From assembly GCF_013344475.1 (NCBI RefSeq), contig NZ_JABUOU010000001.1:372001-436000 (forward strand): 64,000 nt of DNA. The letters are read 5' to 3'. Of the stretch, positions 9,480-19,528 are shown in pieces. The first letter of the stretch is position 1. The number at the start of each line of letters is the position of its first letter. Made by a program: the position numbers and the translations under genes. Source of the DNA: Martelella limonii (GTDB lineage Bacteria > Pseudomonadota > Alphaproteobacteria > Rhizobiales > Rhizobiaceae). Below the pieces are notes generated by a model, which did not search any database, was not told the DNA's origin, and saw only the letters and a list, made by a program, of their open reading frames with translations.

Positions 9480-10199
9480 TTGACGAACCCGATTTTCAAG
9501 CGCGTTCTGCTGAAAGTTTCCGGTGAGGCTTTGATGGGCGATCAGGGCTTCGGCATTGACGTCAATATCGCCGATCGTATTGCCTCGGATATTGCCGAGG
9601 TTCGTGCCATGGGTGTCGAGGTCGGCATCGTTGTCGGCGGCGGCAATATTTTCCGTGGCGTGGCCGTTGCCTCCAAGGGCGGCGAGCGCGTGACAGGCGA
9701 CCACATGGGCATGCTCGGCACGGTGATCAACGCGCTGGCACTGGCGACCTCGCTGCGCAAGATGCAGGTCGATACCGTCGTCTTGTCGGCGATTGCGATG
9801 CCGGAAATCTGTCAGTCGTTTTCCCAGCGTGCCACCCGCATGCATATGGAAGCGGGAAGGGTGGTGATCTTTGCCGGCGGTACAGGCAACCCGTTCTTCA
9901 CGACCGATTCTGCCGCCGCACTTCGCGCCGCCGAAATGGGCGCCGAGGCGATCTTCAAGGGCACCCAGGTCGATGGCATCTATTCCGCCGATCCGAAGAA
10001 GGTTCCGGATGCCACCCGTTTCGAGGCGCTGACCCATCGCGAGGTCCTGAACCGCGGCCTTCAGGTGATGGATGTTGCAGCTGTTGCCGTTGCGCGCGAA
10101 AACAGCATTCCGATTATCGTTTTTTCCATTCACGAACGCGGCGGATTCGGCCAGATCATGGCCGGTGGCGGCCGCAAGACTATCGTAACCGAAGAATGA
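9480..10199 (+). CDS. pyrH: UMP kinase (TTG start)
   Basis: A 239-residue bacterial UMP kinase of the amino-acid-kinase fold. It phosphorylates UMP to UDP and is usually activated by GTP and inhibited by UTP. It begins with FKRVLLKVSGEALMGDQGFG, and has VVGGGNIFRG and the nucleotide site FAGGTGNPFFTTDSAAALRA. The start is TTG at 9480: no in-frame ATG fits the family N-terminus, and TAGGAG at 9465-9470 is well placed. Its position between tsf and frr is the standard bacterial order. Confidence 0.96.
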   Translation: MTNPIFKRVLLKVSGEALMGDQGFGIDVNIADRIASDIAEVRAMGVEVGIVVGGGNIFRGVAVASKGGERVTGDHMGMLGTVINALALATSLRKMQVDTVVLSAIAMPEICQSFSQRATRMHMEAGRVVIFAGGTGNPFFTTDSAAALRAAEMGAEAIFKGTQVDGIYSADPKKVPDATRFEALTHREVLNRGLQVMDVAAVAVARENSIPIIVFSIHERGGFGQIMAGGGRKTIVTEE

Positions 10200-10239
10200 T
10201 CACACCTGCCTTTAGTGGGGCAATGGTGACGGGAGACAG

Positions 10240-10803
10240 ATGATGAGCGATCCAACCGATATGAACGACCTGAAGCGCCGCATGGAAGGCGCCGTCAACG
10301 CCTATATCAGCGATATCACGTCGTTGCGCACCGGCCGGGCTTCGGCCAACATTCTCGACCCGGTTCAGGTTGATGCCTATGGTTCGAAGGTGCCGCTCAA
10401 TCAGGTCGCCAATATCACCGTGCCGGAGTCGCGGATGTTGTCGGTCAATATCTGGGACAAGTCCATGGTCAATGCTGTAGATCGCGCCATCCGCGAATCG
10501 CATCTCGGCCTGAACCCGATCATGGACGGCCAGACGCTGCGCATTCCGCTGCCGGAGCTCAACGAGGAGCGCCGCCGCTCGCTCGTCAAGGTCGCGCACG
10601 AATACGCCGAAAAGGCGCGTGTTGCGATCCGCCATGTGCGCCGCGACGGCATGGACGGCCTTAAAAAGGCTGAAAAGGACGGCGATATCAGCCAGGACGA
10701 TAGCCGGTCGCTTTCCGATGACGTTCAGAAATTGACGGATGAGTCAATTTCCCGAATTGATGACTTGCTCGCCGACAAAGAAAAAGAAATTATGCAGGTT
10801 TAA
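10240..10803 (+). CDS. frr: Ribosome recycling factor
   Basis: A 187-residue RRF (186 if the second ATG at 10243 is used), which splits post-termination ribosomes together with EF-G. It shows the typical [20 protein letters not shown] loop region and [15 protein letters not shown] in the long helical domain. GGGAGA at 10231-10236 precedes the double start MM. It lies 40 bases after pyrH and 34 before uppS, with no terminator between, so the unit pyrH-frr-uppS-cdsA-rseP is probably one transcript. Confidence 0.97.
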   Translation: MMSDPTDMNDLKRRMEGAVNAYISDITSLRTGRASANILDPVQVDAYGSKVPLNQVANITVPESRMLSVNIWDKSMVNAVDRAIRESHLGLNPIMDGQTLRIPLPELNEERRRSLVKVAHEYAEKARVAIRHVRRDGMDGLKKAEKDGDISQDDSRSLSDDVQKLTDESISRIDDLLADKEKEIMQV

Positions 10804-10837
10804 CTGCTGTTCTGTTTCGAACACACCGAGTGCGCTT

Positions 10838-11584
10838 ATGAACCGAATTCCTGACCCTGCAGTGCCGACCCATGTTGCCATCATTATGGACGGGAACGGG
10901 CGCTGGGCCATTGGCCGCGGTCTTGGGCGCATTTTCGGGCATCGCAAGGGTGTAGAGGCGGTCCGCAGGACCGTCGATGCCGCGCGCGAAAGCGGTGTCC
11001 GCTATCTCACGCTGTTTGCCTTCTCCTCGGAGAACTGGCGGCGCCCGGCCGACGAGGTCAACGGCATCATGGAACTCATCGCGAGTTTCATCGAGCGTGA
11101 ACTCGACAATTATCACCGGCAGAACATGCGGTTCCAGATGATCGGAGAGCGTCACGGGCTTGGCCCGAAAGTGCTTGCCGCATTGACGCGTGCCGAAGCC
11201 CAGACCCGCGACAACACCGGTCTGCATGTCGTCGTTGCGATCAATTACGGCGCGCGGGGCGAACTCGCCTCGGCCATGCGCGTTCTTGCCCGCAAGGTTG
11301 CGGAAGGCGCGCTCGACCCGGATGCCATCGACGAAACGATGGTGGGCGAACATCTCGATACCTTTGGCATACCCGATCCGGATCTGGTGATCCGCACCAG
11401 CGGCGAACAGCGGCTTTCGAACTTTATGCTCTGGCAGGCCGCCTATGCGGAGCTGGTTTTTATTCCCTGCAACTGGCCGGATTTCGACCGCGACATGTTT
11501 TTTGAAGCGCTTGGCGAATATGCACGGCGCAACAGGCGCTTTGGGGCGGTTTCCTCGCCCCAGGCCGCGTTGACGGATTTCTGA
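10838..11584 (+). CDS. uppS: Undecaprenyl diphosphate synthase (isoprenyl transferase)
   Basis: A 248-residue cis-prenyltransferase that makes the C55 carrier lipid for peptidoglycan and O-antigen by adding isopentenyl units to farnesyl diphosphate. The catalytic motif IIMDGNGRWA places the essential aspartate at residue 18. FAFSSENWRRP and the C-terminal DLVIRTSGEQRLSNFMLWQ, which bind diphosphate and Mg, are intact. ATG 10838 gives MNRIPDPAVPTHVAIIMDG, the usual N-terminus. The TGA stop overlaps the cdsA ATG by 1 base (TGATG). Confidence 0.97.
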   Translation: MNRIPDPAVPTHVAIIMDGNGRWAIGRGLGRIFGHRKGVEAVRRTVDAARESGVRYLTLFAFSSENWRRPADEVNGIMELIASFIERELDNYHRQNMRFQMIGERHGLGPKVLAALTRAEAQTRDNTGLHVVVAINYGARGELASAMRVLARKVAEGALDPDAIDETMVGEHLDTFGIPDPDLVIRTSGEQRLSNFMLWQAAYAELVFIPCNWPDFDRDMFFEALGEYARRNRRFGAVSSPQAALTDF

Positions 11585-12465
11585 TGTCGGGCGAGCTCAA
11601 GCTGCGCATCATATCGGGCATCATCCTTGCAGCGGTGGTTCTGCTGATCACCTGGGCCGGCGGCGCCAGCTTCAATCTTCTCGCCGTCGCGATCGGTCTT
11701 CTGATCTTTCATGAATGGATGGCGATGAGCAGGGCGCGTGCCGGGGCGTCGGGCGGAGAAAGCGGTCTGTTATCGACGCCGGTGCTTGCCGGCTGGGCGG
11801 TCATGATCGCCGTCGGCATCCTCACGATGCTCGCGCTTTATTGGGTGGGGCTGGTCTTCGCCGTCATTGCCTGTTTCGGATGTGTCCTTTTGTCGAGGAG
11901 CGTCGCGACGCCCTACTGGTTTGCGGGATCCGTGATTTATGCCGCAGGCAGCATGGTCGCGCTTGCAGCGCTCAGAAACAGCGGCGGCGCTGGCGCATTT
12001 GCGATCGTCTATCTTTTTGCGGTCGTCTGGACGACCGACATCATGGCCTATTTCGTCGGCCGTACGCTGAAGGGACCGAAGCTCGCGCCCGCCATCTCGC
12101 CGGGCAAGACCTGGTCCGGGGCTGCCGGCGGCACGCTTTTCGCGCTGGTCGCTGCCTTCGTGCTGTGCCTTGCCTGGGGCGGACGTCCGACCCTTGCGAT
12201 TGCAGCGCTCACGATCTTCCTTTCGGTCTGCAGCCAGGCCGGAGACCTTTTCGAATCGGCGTTGAAGCGGCGCTGCGGGGTCAAGGATTCGAGCCATCTC
12301 ATTCCCGGCCATGGCGGCGTGATGGATCGCGTTGACGGTCTCGTTGCCGCCGCCTTTGCCATGTATGTGGTCATGCTTCTCGTCGGAATGACGGGCTCGG
12401 CCTTTGCGCCGGGCGACATTCTGATGAACTGGGCCGGACTTCTTCACGCCAGCAATGGAGCCTGA
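11584..12465 (+). CDS. cdsA: Phosphatidate cytidylyltransferase
   Basis: A 293-residue polytopic membrane enzyme that converts phosphatidic acid and CTP to CDP-diacylglycerol, the precursor of all phospholipids. The CDS signature is complete near the C-terminus: SALKRRCGVKDSSHLIPGHG followed by GVMDRVD. About eight hydrophobic segments are seen. It overlaps uppS by 1 base and is followed after 2 bases by rseP, the usual uppS-cdsA-rseP order. Confidence 0.96.
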   Translation: MSGELKLRIISGIILAAVVLLITWAGGASFNLLAVAIGLLIFHEWMAMSRARAGASGGESGLLSTPVLAGWAVMIAVGILTMLALYWVGLVFAVIACFGCVLLSRSVATPYWFAGSVIYAAGSMVALAALRNSGGAGAFAIVYLFAVVWTTDIMAYFVGRTLKGPKLAPAISPGKTWSGAAGGTLFALVAAFVLCLAWGGRPTLAIAALTIFLSVCSQAGDLFESALKRRCGVKDSSHLIPGHGGVMDRVDGLVAAAFAMYVVMLLVGMTGSAFAPGDILMNWAGLLHASNGA

Positions 12466-12467
12466 TA

Positions 12468-13592
12468 TTGCCGTTCGCGTTCACCAATGCCCCGGGAATG
12501 ATCGTCGCCTTCATCATCGCGATCTCGTTTCTCGTGTTCTTTCACGAACTCGGGCATTATCTGGTCGGGCGATGGTGCGGCATCAGGGTTCTGGCCTTTT
12601 CGCTCGGCTTCGGCAAGGAGATCATCGGCAGGACGGACCGCCACGGGACGCGCTGGAAGATCTGCCTGATTCCGCTGGGCGGTTATGTGCGCTTCTATGG
12701 TGATGAGGACGTTGCGAGCCGGCCGGACTTCAAGGGCATGGAGACGCTGCCCGAAGAGGAGCGCGCCCGCACCCTGAACGGCGCCGCGCTCTGGAAGCGG
12801 GCGGCGACCGTCGCCGCCGGGCCGATCGCCAATTTCCTGCTCGCCATCGGAATTTTCGCCGTCATCTTTTCGGTCTATGGCCGTCCGGTGTCCGACCCCG
12901 TTGTCGGCGAGGTCGTCGCCGGAAGCCCTGCCGAAACCGCCGGCCTCGAGGTCGGAGATGTAATGACGTCGCTCGATGGCCAGCATATCGACACATTCGA
13001 TGCGGTGGTACGCTATATCAGCGTGCGCCCGGGCGTCCCGGTCAAGCTGACCGTGGAACGCGATGGCGCGCCGGTGGAACTGACCGTCATGCCCGAGCGG
13101 GTGGAGACCGAGGACCGATTCGGCAACAAGATGGAACTTGGCCGCATCGGCGTCGTGGGCAACCGCGAGAGCGGCAATTTCCGCGTCGAACGCTATGGCC
13201 CGGTCGCCGCGATCGGGCAGGGCGCGCTGCAAAGCTGGCATATCGTCGTGGGCACCTATGATTATATCGCCAATGTCTTCGCCGGGCGCATGAAGGCCGA
13301 TCAGATCGGCGGTCCGGTGCGGGTTGCGACCATGGCAGGCCAGATGGCCTCGCTCGGCTTCGTTGCCTTTGCCAATTTCGCAGCCGTGATGTCGGTCTCC
13401 GTCGGGCTGTTCAACCTTCTTCCGGTCCCCATGCTCGATGGCGGGCATCTTCTGTTCTACGCAATCGAAGCGGTGAGGGGGCGCCCCCTGCCCGAACGCG
13501 TTCAGGAATTCGCGTTCCGGATCGGCCTCTTCCTGGTGCTGGCGCTGATGGTGTTCGCAACCTGGAACGACACCATCGGGCGTATGGGGTAA
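12468..13592 (+). CDS. rseP: Site-2 intramembrane metalloprotease RseP/MmpA (TTG start)
   Basis: A 374-residue membrane zinc protease. The HExxH site is HELGH at residues 26-30 in the first membrane segment, a PDZ domain covers about residues 125-200, and the third zinc ligand lies in LLPVPMLDGGH (D324). RseP-type proteases cut anti-sigma factors or signal-peptide remnants in the membrane; the Caulobacter homologue MmpA clears PodJ. The start is TTG 12468, with GGAG at 12457-12460. An internal ATG at 12498 would leave almost no sequence before the first helix, so TTG is preferred. Confidence 0.95.
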   Translation: MPFAFTNAPGMIVAFIIAISFLVFFHELGHYLVGRWCGIRVLAFSLGFGKEIIGRTDRHGTRWKICLIPLGGYVRFYGDEDVASRPDFKGMETLPEEERARTLNGAALWKRAATVAAGPIANFLLAIGIFAVIFSVYGRPVSDPVVGEVVAGSPAETAGLEVGDVMTSLDGQHIDTFDAVVRYISVRPGVPVKLTVERDGAPVELTVMPERVETEDRFGNKMELGRIGVVGNRESGNFRVERYGPVAAIGQGALQSWHIVVGTYDYIANVFAGRMKADQIGGPVRVATMAGQMASLGFVAFANFAAVMSVSVGLFNLLPVPMLDGGHLLFYAIEAVRGRPLPERVQEFAFRIGLFLVLALMVFATWNDTIGRMG

Positions 13593-13919
13593 AGCTTTTT
13601 AACCCTTTGACAGTGTTTGGTTAACGCTGCGCCCGCCTTTGTCTTGCCGCGATTGTGTTCTTGTGCGAATGTGCCCTTGCCTTTGGCGTCGGAGATGATA
13701 GGAAACGCTTCAGAAAGCAGCTTCGCCGTCCGGTTGAGGTTCACCGTAGCAATCGGTTTACCATAAACATAAAAGAACGTGGCGATTTGGTCACGCTCGG
13801 GTCGGAAGTTGCATCTGATAGGCGGCTTTCTATTGCGTGGGGATGCGAAGTCTTTAGAACGTAAGACGACATTGCCGAAAACCGCTGATACCGAGCGATT
13901 AAAAAGGGTAGATAGTAGC
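13593..13919 (+). promoter_or_regulatory. 327-base rseP-bamA spacer, probable bamA promoter region
   Basis: No convincing gene lies here. A TTGACA hexamer occurs at 13607-13612, but no good -10 is seen at 16-18 bases. An AT-richer stretch (TTTACCATAAACATAAAAG, 13757-13775) is the other promoter-like segment. The length of the spacer in an otherwise tight operon suggests that bamA has its own control. I see no hairpin with a T-run directly after rseP. Confidence 0.35.
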
Positions 13920-16259
13920 ATGGCCGGTTCAAGATTTTTGAACACAGTTTCAGGTGCGGCGCTCACGATGGCGGTCGCCGTTTCCGGGGGTGTTGTTGCC
14001 GCCGTTGCTGTGCCCACGAGTGCGTATGCCGCCGTCGTCAGGAATATCGTCGTCAATGGCGCCGGTCAGGCTGGCAACGAGGCGATCAAGTCCAAGCTTT
14101 CGATCAAGCCCGGTCAGAGCTTCACCGATGCCGACATCAACCAGTCGATCCGCAACCTCTACAGCTCGGGCTACTTCTCCGACGTGAAGATTTCGGTTTC
14201 CGGCTCGACGCTGGTCGTCAACGTTACCGAGAATCAGCTGATCAACCAGGTGGTCTTCAACGGAAACCGCAAGGTTAACGACAAGAAGCTCCAGGGCGTC
14301 GTTCAGCTCCATTCCCTCGGCCCGTATAACGAAGCCCAGGCGCAGCTCGATATCCAGCATATCAAGGATGCCTATTCGTCGATCGGCCGTTCGGATGTCG
14401 AGGTCTCCATCCAGACCGCCACCGTTCAGGACAATCGAATCAACGTTGCTTTCGTGATTGATGAAGGCGGTCGCACCAAGACCCGCAAGATTAACTTCGA
14501 GGGCAATACGACCTATGGTGACTCGCGCCTGGCTTCGGTGATCCTCACCAAGCGCTCGACGCCGCTCTCCTTCCTGACGCGCAAGGATATCTACAATCCT
14601 GACAAGCTGCGCGAAGACGAGCGTCTCCTGCGTGAGTTCTACAACAATCATGGTTTCCCGGACTTCCGTATCCTGTCGACCGATGTCGATTATGATGAAA
14701 CCGACAATTCCTATTCGATCACGTTCAATCTCGACGAGGGTGACCGTTACCGCTTCGGTGATATCGGCGTGGAAAGCACGGTAGCTGGCGTCGACGTTTC
14801 GAACCTCGGCGGCGATATCCGCACCAAGGCCGGCAAGATCTACGATGCCGACGATATTCAGAAGACGGCTGAAGCGATTGCCGCTTCGGTTTCGTCCCAG
14901 GGCTATCCTTTCGCGCAGGTCAATCCGCGCGGTGATCGCAGCTTCACCAATGACACCTATTCGGTGAACTACGAGATCGATCAGGGCATGAAGGCCTATA
15001 TCGAGCGCATCGAGATTGTCGGCAACACCCGCACCCGCGACTATGTCATTCGTCGCGAGTTCGATCTGGCCGAAGGCGATGCCTATAACCGCGAGATGAT
15101 CGCGCGAACCAAGCGCCGCCTTGAGGCCCTTGGCTATTTCAGCGAAGTCGACATCAAGACCCTTCCGGGCAGCGCGCCTGATCGTGTCGTCCTGCAGGTC
15201 AATGTCACGGATGAACCGACCGGTTCGTTCTCGATCGGCGCCGGCTACGATGCCGAAGGCGACTCGCTTGTGCTGGAACTCTCGGTCGAGGAGCGCAACT
15301 TCCTCGGTCGCGGTCAGTATATCCGTGCGTCGGCCGGTCTCGGCGATGACGATTCGCAGATTTACAATTTCAGCTTCACCGAGCCCTTCTTCCTCGGTTA
15401 CCGTCTGGCCGCAGGCTTCGATATCTATCGGGCATCGTCTTCGTCCAACGAGTACTACAACTATGCTGAAACCGCTGGTGCGCTGCGCCTGACCGCGCCG
15501 CTCACGGACGATCTGTATTCGACGGTAAAATATGTCTACCAGCAGTTCGAGTATGATGGGCAGGGCGACTGGCAGAACCCGGCAAATCTTTCGCCGGTCT
15601 ATCAGAACCTGGTCATCAATGGTCCGTGGACCGTGTCGTCTATCGAGCAGCAGTTCAACTTCGCAACTGTCGACAATCGCCAGCTTCCGCGTGAAGGTGT
15701 CCTTGCCCAGTTGACCAATACCGTGGCCGGTCTTGGCGGCGACTCGCACTACTACTCGATGGAAGGCAAAGCGCGCTGGTACCAGATGATCTCCGATCAG
15801 GCTGATATCATCGGCTCGCTGACGGCGCGCGGCGGTTTCGTGACGCCGTTCGACGATACGCTGAATGTGTTCGACCAGTTCACCATCGGTGGCCAGCAGA
15901 TCCGCGGCTTCAAGCAGAATGGTATCGGTCCGCGCACGGTGACGCAGGGTGATGCCCTGGGTTCGCAGTATTATGCGACGCTCTCGGCTGAAACCAACTT
16001 CCCGCTTCCCGGCATTCCGGAAGATATCAATCTTCGTGGCGCCGCCTACGTGGATGCCGGTTCGGCCTGGGGTAATGCCGTCGAAGTTGCCAACACGGCG
16101 ATCGAGGGCGTGGACTTCTCGATCCGCGCTTCTGCTGGTGTTGCCCTCATCTGGAATTCGCCCTTCGGCGACCTGCGGTTCGATTACGCCGTTCCGTTCG
16201 TCAAGGAAGACTTCGACGAAACCCAGCGTTTCCGTTTCGGTATCGCAAACACGTTCTGA
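13920..16259 (+). CDS. bamA: Outer-membrane protein assembly factor BamA
   Basis: A 779-residue Omp85 protein, the central pore of the BAM complex that inserts beta-barrel proteins into the outer membrane. The sequence has an N-terminal signal region (about 1-37, ending SAYAA), five POTRA-like repeats to about residue 430, and a C-terminal 16-strand barrel ending in FRFGIANTF with the terminal phenylalanine used as a BAM signal. [11 protein letters not shown] opens POTRA1. An open frame continues upstream to 13779, but ATG 13920 yields the signal peptide and follows AAAAAGGG. Neighbours rseP and lpxD are standard. Confidence 0.97.
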   Translation: MAGSRFLNTVSGAALTMAVAVSGGVVAAVAVPTSAYAAVVRNIVVNGAGQAGNEAIKSKLSIKPGQSFTDADINQSIRNLYSSGYFSDVKISVSGSTLVVNVTENQLINQVVFNGNRKVNDKKLQGVVQLHSLGPYNEAQAQLDIQHIKDAYSSIGRSDVEVSIQTATVQDNRINVAFVIDEGGRTKTRKINFEGNTTYGDSRLASVILTKRSTPLSFLTRKDIYNPDKLREDERLLREFYNNHGFPDFRILSTDVDYDETDNSYSITFNLDEGDRYRFGDIGVESTVAGVDVSNLGGDIRTKAGKIYDADDIQKTAEAIAASVSSQGYPFAQVNPRGDRSFTNDTYSVNYEIDQGMKAYIERIEIVGNTRTRDYVIRREFDLAEGDAYNREMIARTKRRLEALGYFSEVDIKTLPGSAPDRVVLQVNVTDEPTGSFSIGAGYDAEGDSLVLELSVEERNFLGRGQYIRASAGLGDDDSQIYNFSFTEPFFLGYRLAAGFDIYRASSSSNEYYNYAETAGALRLTAPLTDDLYSTVKYVYQQFEYDGQGDWQNPANLSPVYQNLVINGPWTVSSIEQQFNFATVDNRQLPREGVLAQLTNTVAGLGGDSHYYSMEGKARWYQMISDQADIIGSLTARGGFVTPFDDTLNVFDQFTIGGQQIRGFKQNGIGPRTVTQGDALGSQYYATLSAETNFPLPGIPEDINLRGAAYVDAGSAWGNAVEVANTAIEGVDFSIRASAGVALIWNSPFGDLRFDYAVPFVKEDFDETQRFRFGIANTF

Positions 16260-16303
16260 TCTCTCTTTCCAGAACCATATCGAAACTGTTCTGGAGATCT
16301 GAA

Positions 16304-17356
16304 ATGGATCAGAACCCGTTTTTCGGCGCGCGGCAGGCACTCTCGCTTAGAGAGCTTGCCGGGCGCGTTGGCGCTATCCTTTCCCCGGCCTCGGCCGGTG
16401 ATGTCATGGTGCAATCCATCGCGCCAATTCGTCGCGCCGAACCCACCGATATTTGCTACATCCAGTCGAAGAGTGCTGCCGATGGGCTGAAGACCTGCCG
16501 TGCGGCGGCGATCTTCTGCCCTGAGGGTCTGCGCCATCTTCTTCCGGACGATTTGCCGGTGCTGGTAACGGCTACCCCGCAATATGCCTTTGCGCTCGCA
16601 TCGGAGCTGCTTTACCCCGAGGCCATGCGCCCGCGGTTCTGCACCGGCGACGGACCGATTTCGCCGAAGGCGTCGATCCATCCGACGGCCGTGCTGGAGG
16701 AGGGCGTCGAGATCGAGCCGTTCGTGGTGGTCGGCGAGCATGCGGTCATTGGGGCAGGGACCCGCCTTCTGAGCGGCGCCATGATCGGCGCCCATGTTCA
16801 GATCGGACGCAACTGCACCATTGCTGCCCATGTCAGCGTCACGAATGCCTTCATCGGCAACAATGTCATCATTCATCCGGGTGCGCGCATCGGCCAGGAC
16901 GGCTTCGGTTATGCGCCGGGGCCCGCCGGCATGGTGAAGTTGCCGCAGGTCGGCCGGGTGATCATTCAGGACAATGTCGAGATCGGTGCCAACACCACGG
17001 TTGACCGGGGTGCGATGGATGACACGGTCATCGGCGAAGGCACGAAGATCGATAATCTCGTGCAGATCGGGCATAATGTGCAGGTTGGCCGCCATTGCGG
17101 GATCGTGTCGCAGGTCGGCATCGCCGGCAGCACCAAGGTCGGCGATTTCGTGATGATCGGGGGGCAGACGGGCATCAACGGTCATATCGAGATCGGCAAT
17201 GGCGTTCAGATTGCGGCGAAGAGCGGCGTTTTGAATTCGATACCGGCGGGTGCGCGCGTCGGCGGCGCCCCGGTTCGACCTATCCGGATTTTCCTGCGGG
17301 AAGTTGCCGAGATTCATGCGCTGAACGAGAAAGCGGGAGACGAGCAGGGTGAATGA
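16304..17356 (+). CDS. lpxD: UDP-3-O-acylglucosamine N-acyltransferase
   Basis: A 350-residue LpxD, the third enzyme of lipid A synthesis, adding the second 3-hydroxyacyl chain from acyl-ACP to UDP-3-O-acyl-glucosamine. The N-terminal uridine-binding domain (about 1-110) is followed by hexapeptide repeats of a left-handed beta-helix. [20 protein letters not shown] contains the expected active-site histidine region, and [11 protein letters not shown] is diagnostic. Its end overlaps the fabZ start by 8 bases. Confidence 0.96.
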   Translation: MDQNPFFGARQALSLRELAGRVGAILSPASAGDVMVQSIAPIRRAEPTDICYIQSKSAADGLKTCRAAAIFCPEGLRHLLPDDLPVLVTATPQYAFALASELLYPEAMRPRFCTGDGPISPKASIHPTAVLEEGVEIEPFVVVGEHAVIGAGTRLLSGAMIGAHVQIGRNCTIAAHVSVTNAFIGNNVIIHPGARIGQDGFGYAPGPAGMVKLPQVGRVIIQDNVEIGANTTVDRGAMDDTVIGEGTKIDNLVQIGHNVQVGRHCGIVSQVGIAGSTKVGDFVMIGGQTGINGHIEIGNGVQIAAKSGVLNSIPAGARVGGAPVRPIRIFLREVAEIHALNEKAGDEQGE

Positions 17357-17816
17357 GAGCGTGACCGAGACTTTGGAGCATATGGAACTTCTCGAAATCA
17401 TGAAGTTCCTGCCCCATCGCTATCCTTTTCTGCTGGTCGACCGGATCGTTGAGATCAATGGCGATGACAGTGCCGTGGGCATCAAGAACGTGACTGCCAA
17501 CGAACCGCATTTCGTCGGCCACTTCCCGACCATGCCGATCATGCCGGGCGTTCTTCTCGTCGAAGGCATGGCGCAGACCGCTGGCGCGATCTGCGCGCGC
17601 AAGGCCAATGAGGTCGACAATCTGGTATACTTCATGACGATCGACAATGCGCGTTTTCGCAAGCCGGTCGTGCCGGGCGACCAGGTGCGGTTCAAGGTGG
17701 TCAAGCAGAAGCAGCGCCGCCGGGTGTGGAAGTTTCAGTGCGAGGCGACCGTGGACGGCCAGCTTGTTGCGGAAGCCGACATCGGCGCCATGATGGTGCG
17801 CAAGGACGAAGAATGA
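17349..17816 (+). CDS. fabZ: 3-hydroxyacyl-ACP dehydratase FabZ
   Basis: A 155-residue hot-dog-fold dehydratase that removes water from 3-hydroxyacyl-ACP in fatty acid elongation. Because LpxA and LpxD consume 3-hydroxyacyl-ACP, FabZ competes with lipid A synthesis, which explains its place between lpxD and lpxA. Catalytic His and Glu lie in [32 protein letters not shown] is the family's N-terminal motif. It overlaps lpxD by 8 bases and lpxA by 4. Confidence 0.97.
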   Translation: MNESVTETLEHMELLEIMKFLPHRYPFLLVDRIVEINGDDSAVGIKNVTANEPHFVGHFPTMPIMPGVLLVEGMAQTAGAICARKANEVDNLVYFMTIDNARFRKPVVPGDQVRFKVVKQKQRRRVWKFQCEATVDGQLVAEADIGAMMVRKDEE

Positions 17817-18643
17817 CCAGAATCGCAAGCTCCGCCCGTATCGATCCCAGAGCGATTGTCGCGGAAGGAGCCGTTATCGGAGAGAATGTCGAGATAGGTC
17901 CATTGGCCTATGTCGGGCGCAATGTCGTGCTCGGCGACGGTGTGAAGGTCATGCATCACGCGATCGTTGAGGGTACAACGACGCTTGGCGATGGCTGCCA
18001 GGTCTTCCCGATGGCCGTGATCGGCGGTGCGCCGCAGAGCGTGCGTCATGATGACAGCGAGACCCGGCTCGAGGTCGGCAGTCAGTGCATCTTCCGCGAG
18101 GGCGTGACCGTCAATACCGGCTCGTCCCATGGCGGCGGCATTACCAGCATCGGTCACGACAATCTGTTCCTCGCCAATTCCCATGTCGGTCACGACTGCC
18201 GCGTGGGCAACCATGTGATCCTGTCCAACAATGTGATGGTGGGCGGACACGCGGTGATCCACGACCGAGTGATCCTCAGCGGTGGTGCGGCGATCCACCA
18301 GTTCGTGCAGATCGGCCGTCAGGCCTTTGTCGGCGGGCTTGCGGGCGTGGTCAATGATGTGATCCCCTATGCCATGATCGTCGACAACCCGGCCATGATG
18401 GGCGGGCTCAACATTGTCGGCATGCAGCGCGCCGGCATGGAGCGCGACGAGATCCATATGGTGCGCAGGGTTTACAAGGCGATCTTTTCTCCGGGTCTGG
18501 TGCTCGAGAATGCGGCGCTCGCGCGCGCCGAATACGGCGGCCAAAGTGCGGCAGCGGACGAATTGCTGGGTTTTGTGCTTGATCGCGATGCCGAGCGTGC
18601 GTTGACGACGCCAGGTTCGAGGCGCCGCAAGGGCGCGGCGTGA
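17813..18643 (+). CDS. lpxA: UDP-N-acetylglucosamine O-acyltransferase
   Basis: A 276-residue LpxA, which starts lipid A synthesis by moving a 3-hydroxyacyl chain from ACP to UDP-GlcNAc. The hexapeptide-repeat beta-helix is clear, with the conserved [17 protein letters not shown] region holding the catalytic histidine, and [13 protein letters not shown]. The C-terminal part is helical. The start ATG 17813 overlaps the fabZ stop (ATGA), and the stop overlaps the lpxI GTG (GTGA), so the three genes are translationally coupled. Confidence 0.97.
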   Translation: MTRIASSARIDPRAIVAEGAVIGENVEIGPLAYVGRNVVLGDGVKVMHHAIVEGTTTLGDGCQVFPMAVIGGAPQSVRHDDSETRLEVGSQCIFREGVTVNTGSSHGGGITSIGHDNLFLANSHVGHDCRVGNHVILSNNVMVGGHAVIHDRVILSGGAAIHQFVQIGRQAFVGGLAGVVNDVIPYAMIVDNPAMMGGLNIVGMQRAGMERDEIHMVRRVYKAIFSPGLVLENAALARAEYGGQSAAADELLGFVLDRDAERALTTPGSRRRKGAA

Positions 18644-19503
18644 GCCCGGCCGGCGGCAGCGATCCGATAGCCATCATCTCCGGCAACGGTCTGTTGCCGC
18701 ATTATGTCGCGCGCGCTGCGCGCGATGCCGGAAATACCCCCTTCATCGTTCAACTTCTGGGGCAGGGCGAGCATGACTGGTCCGGCTTCGATCATATCAT
18801 TGCCGATCTCGGCGCGTTTCAGCCTGTGGTCGCCGCGCTTCGCAAGCGCAATGTCCGCCGGATCGTGTTGTCGGGCGGGGTCAACAGCAGGCCGGAGCTT
18901 CTGACCCTCAGGCCCACACTCGGGGTGCTTACCTCCATTCCGAGAATCCTGTCGATCCTGCGCAGCGGCGGCGATGACAAGGTGCTGCGGATGGTGATCG
19001 GCCTCTTCGAAAAGCACGGCTTCGAGATCGTCGCGGCACAGGAGATCGCGGGCGATCTTCTGGCCAAGGCCGGCGCGCTTGGCCGCCATGCACCCGATGA
19101 CGCCGCGCATGTCGATATCGCCGCTGCAGCTAAAGCCGCCACGGCAATCGGCGCCATGGATATCGGGCAGGGGGCTGCAAGCGTCGGCGGTCGCGTGATC
19201 GCGCTGGAGGGTGCGGAAGGCACCGACCAGATGCTCGAAAGGGTGGCGGCGCTGCGCAAAGCCGGCCGGATCAGCCAGCGCCGAAAGGGCGTGCTTGTCA
19301 AACTGTGCAAGCCGCAGCAGGATCTGCGGGCCGACCTTCCGTCGATCGGGCGCAATACGGTGCGCCTTGCAGCAGAGGCGGGGCTTGCAGGCATAGCGGT
19401 GGAGGCCGGGAGATCGCTGATCCTCGAGCGCGCGGAAACGCTTGCGGACGCCGATGCGGCGGGCCTCTTCGTGTACGGATTGGCGCCGCGCGGTGGCGGC
19501 TGA
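18640..19503 (+). CDS. lpxI: UDP-2,3-diacylglucosamine pyrophosphatase LpxI (GTG start)
   Basis: A 287-residue DUF1009 protein. LpxI is the alphaproteobacterial replacement for LpxH and cleaves UDP-2,3-diacylglucosamine to lipid X and UMP by attack at a different phosphorus. The C-terminal KPQQDLRADLPSIG carries the conserved metal-binding and catalytic residues. The start is GTG 18640 inside the overlap with lpxA. The downstream gene is lpxB, the usual order in rhizobia and Caulobacter. Confidence 0.95.
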   Translation: MSPAGGSDPIAIISGNGLLPHYVARAARDAGNTPFIVQLLGQGEHDWSGFDHIIADLGAFQPVVAALRKRNVRRIVLSGGVNSRPELLTLRPTLGVLTSIPRILSILRSGGDDKVLRMVIGLFEKHGFEIVAAQEIAGDLLAKAGALGRHAPDDAAHVDIAAAAKAATAIGAMDIGQGAASVGGRVIALEGAEGTDQMLERVAALRKAGRISQRRKGVLVKLCKPQQDLRADLPSIGRNTVRLAAEAGLAGIAVEAGRSLILERAETLADADAAGLFVYGLAPRGGG

Positions 19504-19528
19504 TCGTCTATTCGGTGAGGAGCGCAAT

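Noticed and set aside
13599-13624. Two TTAA elements before bamA as a CtrA box
   Set aside because: CtrA sites have TTAA-N7-TTAA; the spacing here is 18 bases.
13950-16340. 796-codon frame antisense to bamA
   Set aside because: Shadow frame of a well-identified essential gene; the composition is low-information with no family match I recognise.
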